Source: Paramacrobiotus metropolitanus (lineage: Eukaryota; Tardigrada; Eutardigrada; Parachela; Macrobiotidae). From it: 64,000 nt of DNA. The position numbers were made by a program, and so were the translations under genes. The notes below the pieces were generated by a model, which saw only the letters and a list, made by a program, of their open reading frames with translations, searched no databases and was not told the origin of the DNA. Of the stretch, positions 34,961-45,918 are shown piece after piece. Numbering within the stretch: position 1 is the first letter of the stretch; each line of letters opens with the position of its first letter. Location of the stretch: positions 744,001 to 808,000 of the forward strand of contig NW_026570279.1 in assembly GCF_019649055.1 (NCBI RefSeq), in the 5' to 3' direction.

Positions 34961-36748
34961 AGACTGCACAGTGTAATCGTGGAACTCTGTGCGTGTTTTC
35001 TCAAGTTGAGAAAAAGAAAGTGAAAACAAAAACGATTATAACTTAGCAGCAATGAAAGCTGAGATGAAACCAGTTGCGCGAATAAACGCTAATCACAACA
35101 ACCGGAATGCGTTTTTGATACATTTTTCAAGCAGACGTGCTGCTTGAAAACTGGAACCAAACCGTGGATGAAAAATCCTATGCTATGTCTACGAGAAACT
35201 TCAGATGCCTCGATTTTCTCTTAGAACTCATAAAGAACAACCTGCTTGGTATCAAAATTCTTGTATTTTTTTCTCTTTTGTTTGAAATATTGGTTGATGG
35301 TTTTGGTTGAGAAATGCGCAAGCTGCAAGCGCGTTGCGCGCGTTTTGTGAGTGTAACAAAATTTTGAAGTCCATCGTATGTACAATCTGACTAAATGAGG
35401 AGGCTACGGTCTATGTTAAAAAGCCAGCGAACAGCCTTTTTTGCCCGCTGAGGCTGGTTGATCAATGCAGCCTCTCTGTTGTGACTATAAATAGACTGAA
35501 GACAGCGCATTCCGGTGCTGCCAAAAAGCGCAAGCGGAGTGCTGCCTTGCTGTATCGATCGATCGCGCACATGTGTGTGTGAGTGGGTAAATCCGCTCGC
35601 ATTCACTTACACACGTATGAGTGTGGCTGTCTGTGCGCGTACTAGCTGTACAAACCGGTTTTCGCTGTCTTCGCTACAACGCATACCCTAAACCCGTATT
35701 AAACTTCCTTTCTTGCTCGCATTGTATGCTAGAATAGCATTTAACTATTGTGATTAGTCAGACACGCCCCCTTATCTGATTGGTCAGAGACGCCCTTTTC
35801 TCTGATTGGTCGGAACCGAACTGAACCGCACTTACTTTATCCCCTTTCTTGGAAAGTGCAATCGCTTTGGGCGGGCACTGCATGACTGAAGCGTAGCAAG
35901 AATACAAGATAAACATAAGGAATATAAGATAAATTTATATTTAGGTCGTTTCTGATGCCATTGCATTATACGATGTTTACAGTTATTATCATATTTAAAA
36001 CTCATGTACATAATCTGTCTTCTGCAGAGCTGCCGAAAATTAGTAAAATGGATGTTACAGCAAAAATCTACAACTGGTGCAACAAAAAAGTACAGCAAAA
36101 ATCCATAACCGGTTAAACCTCCCAGACAAATACGAATATTTCGTTGCTCCTACAACTGCTTAAATTGTTTCTTTAGCTGTACAAGTAAAGTTTTTCATGC
36201 AAAAATCACATTTCGAATCTCAAAAATTTATTAAGTTCCCTAAAGCAACACACACATAGCAACTTTTCAATAGAGTTTCTAATTTAGCAGAACTCATTCT
36301 AATTCATTCATTCTAAGTAATTTTCCTATTATAAGAATTAATTTTTGATGAATATTCTGTTTCGTCTTGGTGATATACTGTCAACGCTGGCGGCAATTTA
36401 GGTGCTTAAATGTGAACGAAATCAAACATTACGATTTCGGTGTAGAACTCTCATTTCATCGTTCTTGCCGAAGGTTGCCTCTTCAACGATGGTCAGGTGA
36501 GGGGGCAGTACAGTCTGTATATAGGGAGTCTGGGAAGTTTTTGTTGGTCATTTCTACCGGTCACAGTCGCAGATTTTAGAAAACCTAGAGGGCAGCATAT
36601 CTGGGACAAATAACGACGGACGTTTTACAGAGCCCGAAGATGCAGGTGGCGGTATAACGTAGAGGCATTATGGTATTACGTAGAGGTATTACGTAGAGGC
36701 CTTACGTAGAGGCATTATGGGACAAATTACGACGGACGTTTTAGAGGC
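34961..36748. other. Gene-free stretch with a small CCAAT-type tandem
   Basis: A 26-bp tandem (GATTAGTCAGACACGCCCCC at 35752, GATTGGTCAGAGACGCCC at 35778, GATTGGTCGGA at 35804) carries repeated ATTGG, the inverse of CCAAT. At 36600-36745 two GGGACAAATNACGACGGACG words flank four TTACGTAGAGG-type words. No gene supported. Confidence 0.5.
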
Positions 36749-37875
36749 TGCCACATACTTTAAACAGTCGGATCAAATACCATTATGTTGTCGCGCCGTG
36801 AATTTCTGGACATAGAATTGGGAATAATTTCCGAAATTCAGAGGAATTTATTGCTGGGATTTATAAAAAAATAATAATAAAATAATAATAATTTCTGGAA
36901 TTCAGATATGTTTACAATAAAAATAATAATGTTTAAAATAATAATTTCTGGAATTCAGATATGTTTACAATAACTCGCACGTCTTTAAAACATAGCAAAA
37001 TTATTGTGCAGAAAATACGCTGCAAAGTGTTTTCCTACATCGGACCATGAGGGACTGTGAAAAGCGAAAACCGAAAAGGTAGTTTACCGTGTAAATAGCA
37101 CGCAATGTAGCGCACGGGGTGAACGTAGTGAGGCCAACCGAAAGGTTTTAAAATTTGTTAACGAAGTGGTCGCAAAATTTTTGGCTTTCAGTTTTTCACG
37201 TCTACTTGTGGTTTGAAAGTGCAATTCCGAAAACACTAAAAGCAAATCCAGTTTTCGACTTTCGCCAATTTTGGGATTGCTGTGTATTGTTAGTTTGTGT
37301 GAATTCGCTATTACTGTGCCACGGAAACCGCTGGTGTCGTGTCGGCCGGTGTCACCTGCCTGTGAAACTGTCAAATTTGGTAACATGAGGTTTGAAACCC
37401 GAACGGCGGCATAGCCCGCAAGAAGTTTCCACGTTTACAAAAACTGAACATAACAAACACAAAATTTCCCGTTGTTTTTCAGTTTTTGCTTGTAGCAGTT
37501 TCCACAGATTTAGGTACATTGCGAAACTTCGCAGCCCAGCAGCAGCAACTGCACAAATTTCATAACTGGAATAGTTGTCAGATTACTATGTGTAGTTTTT
37601 TTACAGTAAGTTGTAAATAATTTGTAGAAATCACAACAGGACAAACTTTAAAGTTTAAACGTGTGCCTTTTACCTTCAACAATTTAAACGCAATTAAAAC
37701 GAACTCGACTAAAAACCGGATAATGCGTTGCAAGCTGCAGCCGTAAATTACCAATAAGTATTTCTTCGCCGTTACGGTAAAATCAGTAGAGCCCCACAAC
37801 CTGCGCAAGGTGGCAGCTACATATTTACTTAGCTGCGCTCCGTTAACTGGTTTTTGACGTCCCGTAGACTTTCCA
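36749..37875. repeat. Dispersed repeat R, copy 1 (1127 bp)
   Basis: It starts near GCTGCCACATACTTTAAACAG and ends GACGTCCCGTAGACTTTCCAT. It matches 42852-44738 along its length, including TAGCGCACGGGGTGA, CACGTCTACTTGTGG and GAAACCCGAACGGCGGCATAG. It lacks the 686-bp palindromic insert of copy 2. No protein domain is visible, so it is probably a non-autonomous element or a decayed transposon of unknown class. Confidence 0.75.
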
Positions 37876-38858
37876 TCCCAAGTCAAAAGGTCGTACTCGT
37901 ACTTGCTGAGTACACTGAAAAGCTCCATACTAGTTCGAGTGCGGTGTCACGATTTCCAAATGAGGATAATCGTACTAGATTAGACCCAAAGGTCTCAACC
38001 AGTTCCAAGTTCGAACCGGAAGTTGCTAATACTACTGGATCTGTGTTTTTCAAATGGACGTTAACTACTTAGCGAGTCAAGTGTGCTTGAAGTACAGAGT
38101 CTGTAGTGTAGCCAAGAATGCTTGAAGCATGTGTTGAAAAATGGGACACTTCGCTGCATATCGGATGCTTTAAGTATATTCTTTAATATTTATGCGTTTT
38201 GAAAAATTTACCGTGAACAGTGCGCTCCGACGGCCCCGCGGAGCAACTACGGGAATCAAGCTAACCGTTGGAGAATAGCATCTAAAGTAAAGGAAGGGTA
38301 CTTGTATATAAAAAAGCTCTGGTATTGTATGGATTTCAGGAAATTGGACCATAATTGTCTGTCCGTTATTTAGTCAGCTATCCTAAAAACACTACGTATC
38401 ATAACCTAATGTTATTATATAAAAATTATTATACAATCTTACATACTGCGGTAGTCTTTAAAGACTTGCATACTGCGGTAGCCGGTCAGAATCGCGCACA
38501 ATTAGCACTTACCGTTAGCAGCGCCACCTGACAACCTGCACAGCACACCGCTTATGCGCAGTGGTTGCGCACTTAACGCACACAAAGCAGCATTTCGTTG
38601 AAATGTGTCTTCATAGCACCCAGTTTCCAACGGCATTTTGACTTTACAACGTCTTAACTCTTTACTTTCCTGGGTGCAATAATAATCCTTAGGAGTTTTA
38701 TTTTATTCAGTATGGCTTATAAAACTAGAAATCTTTAATCGCCTCATACTTATCGTGATTTACGAGTGTACGAGTGCTTAACAGCGTAAACTTGTCAGAA
38801 AACGTCATTTTGGGTTCGAGACTGCAGACTTCGTGTTGCATACGGCTATTTTCAAACC
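37876..38858. other. Gene-free stretch upstream of the XPO1 pseudogene
   Basis: AT-rich. A short direct repeat CATACTGCGGTAG occurs twice (near 38441 and 38467). I see no promoter-like signal that I would defend. Confidence 0.45.
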
Positions 38859-41787
38859 ATGATTTTGACGACCTGCGCAAGGAGGGCAACGGCCAGCCTG
38901 GCTGCATTAACCTGGAGTCCTTCGGAGGCCAGCAAGCTCCTCTAGTTTTCCGAGCGACTAGACATCGTTCTGCTTGAAAAGATGTTTTATGGCGCCACCG
39001 CCAAGTATGAGCAGCCAGAGGCGCAAAAGTCGCCGAATGAGCATCTCAGAGCGGGGACGCATGCCCACGCTATGCTGGAATACTCGCAGAACCCCGAGAT
39101 CAAGTAATTTGCCTTGCAGATCCTCGAGAACCTCATCCAGACCAGGTGGAAGGCGCTGGCCCGGGCACAGTGTGATGGTGAGGTATTTTGTGAAGGTAAG
39201 GGGTTTTCTCGTTTTCCAGCTAACTCTTAACGTTTCACCACTTGAATTTGTATGGAAGTTTTTTAATTTTTCAGACCAACTTAAGAATATTTGAATTATT
39301 TTTTCACTCCTTCAGTTTCTCCACGGCAATCTTCAGTTTAGTATTAGTTTTTACCATCATGATCGAAATTCGCAGAAATTCATAAGGGCATAAATGGAAG
39401 GCAAATGTCGTCTTAAACTAATTCAAATTCGTAGGAGTTTTGCGATTTTCGGTTCCATTAATTATTTAATTTTTTCCGCGGCTACCTTCAATTGCATATT
39501 AGATTAATTTTTTATTTACACGTAATTTTGAAGTATGTGTTCGAATTTCTATAAAGAAGTAGAAACATAAAAACGAAAAGATTAGATTCGGGTGCCAGAT
39601 TATTTATGGGAAAGCAAAAGTAGAAAAACTGAAAGGGAAGCACTGACGGAAACTGACAGAAGTCATTCAGCGGAAGAAAATGTCGAAAGCACGGTGGTGT
39701 TTTGTGCAGCAATGAAAACGTATATCGTTTGGCCAGATTCTTCGCGCATCCTTGAATCCCGAGACGCACGAGAAGCGCAAACTGTACTTTACAAAATTGA
39801 TTTACGGACTGGATAGGGTGAGCACGAGTTCTTGAGATTCACGTGCATTTTCTGTAGTTATTCACTGCGATTAAATGCGCAAAAAATTTTGTACTTTCTC
39901 CTGTTAATTAATGGATAAAATCCGACAGATTCTAAAGAAAGGGTGGCCGAAGAACTGACCAACATCCATCGCGGACATCGTCGGCGCCAGCAAGACCAAC
40001 GAGTGGTTATGTCTCAAAAACATGGAGATCTGCGTCTCTTGCGGTACGTTTCTCTACACACGGTGCAAAAAATATTATTAAAAATTCAAAAATAATGTGA
40101 CTGTAATAAATGTCAATAAATACGAATAAAATAACATCGGTAAAAATAGGAAATAAATTTAATATCATTATTATTTTAATGATATTATTTAACTGCTTTT
40201 TAATGTGTGGTTTTTATTTGGGTGTATAACGAGATTTTCGGCAGTTCGGCTTCATCATGGCGAGCATGACGTAGGCCTAGACGAAGCAACTGGAGGACTC
40301 AGTGCGGAACGACTTCCAGCAGATCTTCCCACTGTGCCTCTTCGTCCTGGACAACAGCACCAACCCCTCGCTGGTGGCAACCACATTGCAGACCATGCTG
40401 CTCTTCCTCGGCTGGATCCCGTTGGGCCACGTCTTCGAGACCAAGCTGGTGCCCGCTCTCATCCAGAAGGTGCTTACGCAATTCTTCCCTTTTCCCGTTA
40501 GTAATTTAAACTCAATTTTGTAGTCGGTTGAAATCCGCAGCTTCTCATCATGTCCATATTCCGCAACGTCACGTTAAAATGTTGACGGAAATCGCCGGCA
40601 TCTCCTTCTCCCAGCTTCCGCAGTACGATGCCGCCTTCAAGGACAAGTTCCGCGGGACAATAAAGCATTTGAAACAGGTTAGACGGTTGAACTCATCTAT
40701 TTTGTTTGCTTTTTCTGATTTTTTATTTTATTTATTTTTTATTCCATTTGCTTACTTATTTGTGGCCGTTTTTTTTTGTGTAAATACGTTTGTTGATTGA
40801 CTTTTCTGAAACATTTAATTGATTTATTTTGTGTTTATGGTTTCCGTCCGTTTTTATAATTTATGTGTTTTGTTGGATGATTATTCTTATTCCGTCATTT
40901 TTCACTGTTTTAGTTTATATTTTCTAATGACTAGTCGATTAATAGTATTACTAAATATATGGAAGGAAAAAGTTGAAAGAGTTTCTGGGAGAAGATAAAA
41001 AATAGGAAAACTTACTTTTGGTAAGCCCTTTGTATTTATACTGTTCAATAATCTCCATCAGTTTTCGGTGGTTGTGCTAGCGAATTTTGCGAATTTCGCA
41101 ATCTGTTCCTTTTGCTATGGATAAAATTGTGGTAATTATTTTTTACATTGTTTTGCGACATTTTTGGTAGCATTGTTTTTATTTATCTCTTCGGCTTTGA
41201 TTATTTTGCTAGTGCAAAGAAAAGAACTGGGGTAGCATTCACTTCCTGTAAACGAATTTTATATGCGTACTTACTGGTGAAATGTTTTTTGCATTTGAGA
41301 CATTTTTAGTTTTTGTGTTGAAATAATTGTGGGATTAATTTTTGTGGGATTTATTGCTTCAGATTCTGCCGCTGGAGACGGACATCCGCGCGACGTACGG
41401 CAGAGGCACGGGCGACGAGTAGAAGTTCATCCAGCACCTGGCGCTCTTTTTGGCCACCTGTAGGAAGGAGCACGGCCAGCTGATCAAGAAAACGGCCGAG
41501 CTGCGGCCACAGCTGCTGGAGACGCTGCGCCGCTACGTGCTGCTCATCTTACCGGTGGAGGAGATAGAGATCTTCAAGATCTGCCTGGAGTTCTGGAACA
41601 CGCTGGTCTGCGAGCTAAACCTGGAGCCCCCTTCAACGCCTACCCCGCCGGCGCCATCTTCCCGCCCCCTTTGATGAAGAACGGCGGCCTGGAATCTCAG
41701 GCGCAGCACACGGACCGCATCTTCTTGGAGAAGGTCGAGAAGCTTCACATACAGGGTGCGGATGAACGGCGTGGAGTGGTCGTGGAA
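38859..41787 (+). pseudogene. XPO1: Exportin-1 (CRM1) pseudogene, six exons with introns retained
   Basis: XPO1 exports leucine-rich-NES cargo from the nucleus with RanGTP. Six exons align in order with the XPO1 N-terminal half: a 38859-39195 (FSERLDIVLLEKMFYG, LQILENLIQTRWKAL), b 39710-39817, c 39929-40043 (ADIVGASKTNEWLCLKNME), d about 40234-40469 (NDFQQIFPLCLF, LGWIPLGHVFETKLVPALIQK), e 40541-40677 (IFRNVTLK, TEIAGISFSQLPQYDAAF), f 41363-41787 (PLETDIRATY, EIEIFKICLEFWNTLV, MNGVEWSWK). Most junctions keep good GT/AG sites. In-frame stops occur in a (LL*FSERLD, IK*FALQ), c (KN*PT), d (MT*A*TKQL) and f (DE*KFIQHL). Single-base frameshifts occur in b, e and f, and about 70 residues are missing within f. 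The remaining C-terminal two thirds is absent. Exons are GC-rich against AT-rich introns. Kept introns mean a DNA-level duplicate, not a retrocopy. Confidence 0.9.
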
Positions 41788-42851
41788 GTATTACTTTTTG
41801 CGGTTATTTTGCATTTTTTTGTTGCAGTTGACTACCTTAGTGTATAATTATGGATGCAGTTGTGATCTCTTACTCATTAATATTTTGGTGATGTTACGTT
41901 CCATTAATCTGTTTTCCATGGGTTCCATAATTCCATTGTTACGCTTTCCTGATTAAGGACGTTCGATGCACTGCCGCCTAAATGTTCGGAAAAGTTGCTA
42001 ACAATACCTAGTTTTGTTCCTCATTTTGTTCTTGAGAACACCCGAAAAAGTGATCGAAACGGTACGGAAAACACTCCCAATTTAGTAACTACACGAGGTG
42101 TAAACTGGAAGTTCCAAGTGACAATCAGGTCTTTAAAAAAGTGTCCAAACCGGTACGACTTTTTGACTTGGGCATTTTAAAGTTTTGAGTTTTCTCTAAA
42201 AACTGTTTAAGTTTTTCGGAAATCTGATAACTTTGTACAAATCTACACATTCAGGGCTATCGAACGGTACATAGACATTCAAATGTGGTTGAACGTGTCT
42301 ATGACTTAGACCCTGACACACACCAGATTTCGTGCACCTTCTTATTCTTTTATACAGATAGACTAGTGGACCCCGCGCAAATTGCGCGGAGGAAATTAGC
42401 GGCTGACAACTGCACGAACTATGGAGACCTACTCGTACAATACTACAATCGTACAGTAGTACTTATTTTCGTTAATATTACCACCATCGTGATAAATACG
42501 TACTAAATCAGCAATCAGTGTTAATGTGAACAGCCAGCGGAACAACCAAAAACACTGGGCTGTGGCACCGTTTAAAACTTTTAAAAATAAATGATTAATT
42601 TGACGACTCGGTTCACCACTTCCGCATCGTACTCGTATATTTTCGGTTCACAAAAAACTTTTAAACTGTCGGTACTCGTACTACTTTTCCCTCCGTTCAT
42701 TACTTACTTACTTTTACTGCCTGGCCCAACGGTCCAATTCAAAATTACCTTCGCTTGATATTTGCATTTGCTTTCACTACACATGCTTGCTTTCGAAATA
42801 TTTGTGTACTTTACATTCATTTCGTTTTTCAAAATAGTATGTGTTTCGTAA
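41788..42851. repeat. Gene-free stretch holding repeat S copy 1 (42190-42370)
   Basis: About 180 bp at 42190-42370 (TCGGAAATCTGATAACTTTG, CTATCGAACGGTACATAGAC, CTTATTCTTTTATACAGATA) recurs at 44750-44930 in the same orientation, just after repeat R copy 2. The rest shows no gene or further repeat. Confidence 0.6.
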
Positions 42852-44738
42852 ATGCTGCTACTTTAAACAGTCAGACAAAATACCAATAATTATTATGTTT
42901 ACGCGCAATGAATTTCTTTACATACAGTTCGGAATAATTTCTGATTAAATTCAAAAGAATTTATTGTTGGAATTTATAAGAATAATAATTTCTGGAATTT
43001 AGGTATTAAAATAACGCGCACATCTTTTCAAAGATGTTAAAATTATTGTGCAGGAAACACTGCCAAGTGTTTTCCCACGTCGGACCATAACGGACGGTGA
43101 AAGGCGAAAACCGAAAAGGTAGTTTATCGGGTAAATGGTACGCAATGTAGCGCACGGGGTGAGCGTAGTGAGAACGGTCGTGAACGGTCGTAGTTGAAAC
43201 AAAAGATTTTAAAAGTTTGTAACGGAGTGGTCGCCCTTACTTTTAGCTTTCAGTTTTCCACGTCTACTTGTGGATTGAAAGGACAATTCAGAAAACACAA
43301 AAAGCAAATCTGATTTTCCATTTTCGCCAATCATAAGATTGCTGTGCACTTTTAATTTGTGTAAGTTCGGGATTGTGTTATTACTGTGCCACAGAATTAC
43401 GAAGCACTATGCAGAACGTCTCGCATGTTGTTCCGCGAGATCCGCTGGTTCGCGTCGCCCGGCGTCACAGCTGCTATGAAACTATCAGATTGGGTAACAT
43501 GAGGTTTGAAACCCGAACGGCGGCATAGCTCGCAAGAAGTTTCCAAGCTTACAAAAACTGAACATAACAAACACACAATTTCCCGTTTTTTTTCAGTTTT
43601 TACTTGCAGCAATTTCCACAGATTTACATTGCGAAACCATTGCAGTAGCTGCACAAACTGAGGGCTGCACAAACTATTGAGGGCAAGCACACTCCGCGTG
43701 TGCTTGCCCTCAAATTTCATAACGGGAATCGGGAATAGCTGTCAGATACTTACATAGCTACAGATAACTATGTGTAGTTTTTTACAGTACGTTTTGCAAA
43801 AATCTGCAAATGACAACCGAACACACTTTAAAGTTGAAACGTGTGCCTTTTACCTTCGAAAATTTAAACGTAAATTAAGGGAAGTGGGCCGGTACATGCT
43901 ACCAAATTCGTGTACATACACGAAAAACTCACTTTCGCGCACTCCAAAATACATTTTTGTTTCGTTTTATGCCATTCTTTAGCCAGATGATTCGTATACA
44001 CTGGCGTGGAAACCGTTTGTGCACGCAACATCCGGTTCGGAAGTTATGGCTGTTCGAAAATTCTAAAAAGTTTAAATGCATTCCGGTGTACCAAAAGTCT
44101 CATTATGGACCGATCTCCCTCAAATTTTGCACGTAAACGCGCATGTCCATGAAGAACGTTTTTACACCGATCCAGACTTCCATGATTTTTTTCAAATTTT
44201 AAAATAAATTTTAAAATTTTTAAAAATTAATTTAAAATTTGAAAAAAATGGTAGAAAGCTGGTTCGGTACCAAAACGATCTTCATAGTAATGTGCATTTT
44301 CGTGCAAAATTTGAAGAGCATTCAGCATTGGTTCAAAATGGGACTTTTGGTACACCTCCGCGCGTTTAAACTTTTGGAATTTTATTTCACTAATAACTCC
44401 CGAACCGGATGTTGCGCGCACAAACGGTTTTTTCGCCTATGTATACGAATCCTTTGGCTGCAAAATATCATAAAGGAATGCAAAAAAGGGTTTCGGAGCG
44501 CGCGACAGCGAAAGTTGCCGTGGATTTATATAAATTTGGTGCTATGTGCCGGACCAAATCCCTTAAACGAACTCGACTACAAACGGGATGTGTTGCAACT
44601 TGCAAGCTGAAGCCGTACTTCTTCGCCGTTACGGTAAAATCAGCAGACTGAGCAGAGCCACACAACCTGCGCCAGGTGGCGGCTACTCACTTAACTGCGC
44701 TCGTTAACTGGTTTTTGACGTCCCGTAGACTTTCCATG
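42852..44738. repeat. Dispersed repeat R, copy 2 (1887 bp with insert)
   Basis: Same orientation and order as 36749-37875, about 6.1 kb downstream. The two copies bracket the XPO1 pseudogene. Extra length comes from the palindromic MITE at 43878-44563 and a short insertion near 43400-43430. Confidence 0.75.
43878..44563. mobile_element. 686-bp palindromic MITE, TA target site (Tc1/mariner-like)
   Basis: Two arms of about 340 bp (43878-44215 and 44225-44563) are imperfect inverse copies almost to the centre; landmarks are GGCCGGTACATGCTACCAAA facing TTTGGTGCTATGTGCCGGAC, and CGCAACATCCGGTTCGGAAG facing CCCGAACCGGATGTTGCGCG. The ends are AGGGA...TCCCT with TA on both sides (43876-43877 and 44564-44565). 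Repeat R copy 1 shows the empty site (AATTAAAACGAACTCGAC near 37693), confirming insertion with a TA duplication. No coding frame. TA duplication is typical of Tc1/mariner; the family itself is unassigned. Confidence 0.8.
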
Positions 44739-45345
44739 TTAGAGTTATGAATTTTTTCTCCAAATTGTTGATGTTTTTCTGAAATCTGATAACTTTGTAC
44801 AAATTTGCACATTCTGGGCTATCGAACGGTATATAGACATTCAAGTTTGTTTGAACGTGTCTATGACTTAGACCCTGACACACACAAATTTTGTGCACCT
44901 TCTTATTCTTTTATATAGATAGATAATGGAAATCAAATTTGGAAGTCTAAGGATTCAAAATCTCATCATACCGTTTATACGTAACCTTGTTTTTAGCGAC
45001 ACGAGGACAGGAATGATTGAGGCGCTGAACAAGCGTTTTGATGTTCGAAATTTTTTCCGGAAGAGGGAATAATAACGGATGAAAGAATTTCTAATGTATG
45101 AATCTTCTATTTTATTTCCACATTCGTTTTGTCGAATGAGATATACCCAGTGCAGACTCATCACAGCAAGAACCAGTTTTGAAAAATAGCGTCAACATCT
45201 TAATTTTCCGGTTCAAATTTTTAAGTCTGACGAAGTTTATTATTTCTTAAATTCCAACTACCGGGCATACAAATTAAACTATTTTACATACTGTGTAATG
45301 ACTACCGCTTTTAGTCTTGCTATTAGTGGTAAGGAACTGTTACTG
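44739..45345. repeat. Repeat S copy 2 (44750-44930), then gene-free DNA
   Basis: 44750-44930 repeats 42190-42370 and ends in CTTATTCTTTTATATAGATAGATA, a tail-like TAGA run. Between 44931 and 45345 no gene or repeat was recognised. Confidence 0.55.
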
Positions 45346-45655
45346 GTGCCCCATGTCGGACACCTAATAATTCGTCCCGGCAATAATGTCCCCCGTGCCA
45401 GAGATTTCAAATTTCAGTCTGTCATCAGTACCCTTTCGGTAACCTAGATTTCTGAGATGTTGGCTACTAGTAACGCTGTGGTAACGCTGGTGTCAGTTTT
45501 TCAAAGGTCACCGATTGAGCTGAAAATTAGCTTTTCGTAATAAGTCTTCTGTGTCACTATTCTGGCCAAAGGGTTACCGTTTTGGCGATGGTGGCAGGGA
45601 GGACACGGCAAAAATGTCCGGGGGGACAGGAGGGACATTTTTGCCGGTCACAAAC
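45346..45655 (+). repeat. Diverged satellite unit at the 5' side of element C
   Basis: 45346-45405 is about one and a half 42-mers (CCCATGTCGGACACC, CCCGGCAATAATGTCCCCCG). 45425-45655 matches the spacer in the same order as the plus strand of 13161-13385: GTAACGCTGGTGTCAG, GATTGAGCTGAAAATTAGCT, ATTCTGGCCAAAGGGTTACC, GTCCGGGGGGACAG, TTTTTGCCGGTCACA. The match stops at GCCGGTCACA, after which element C sequence begins. Its orientation relative to coding sense is the same as that of the array relative to gag in element A. Confidence 0.8.
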
Positions 45656-45918
45656 GGCCACCGGGCTCTTTCCGTTTTGTGTGCGGTGACCGACGGACGA
45701 TACCACAAAGTTCATGGGGCGTTAGTATAACGGCCACGGAGCTGGTGTGTATCCATTAACCGATACTACTGTCCATATGTGCAGAACAACGCGCATCCGG
45801 TTCGCAACAACCGACTAGCCCGAGTCAGCCGACTTCGACAACAGCTCGGACTCAACCCCAGCCAACTTTAACAGCGGGTTTAGTTCAACTGAAACCACTG
45901 GAAACAGTCGACCGACTC

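Noticed and set aside
40230-41790. Recoded stop codons (TAG as glutamine) in the XPO1 copy
   Set aside because: Stops fall at positions of several different residues (Q, K, E, Y, W) and come with frameshifts and an internal loss, so decay explains them better than a changed code.
45698-45790. tRNA-like start GGGGCGTTAGTATAACGG
   Set aside because: The words resemble a D arm, but there is no B-box or acceptor pairing at the right distance.
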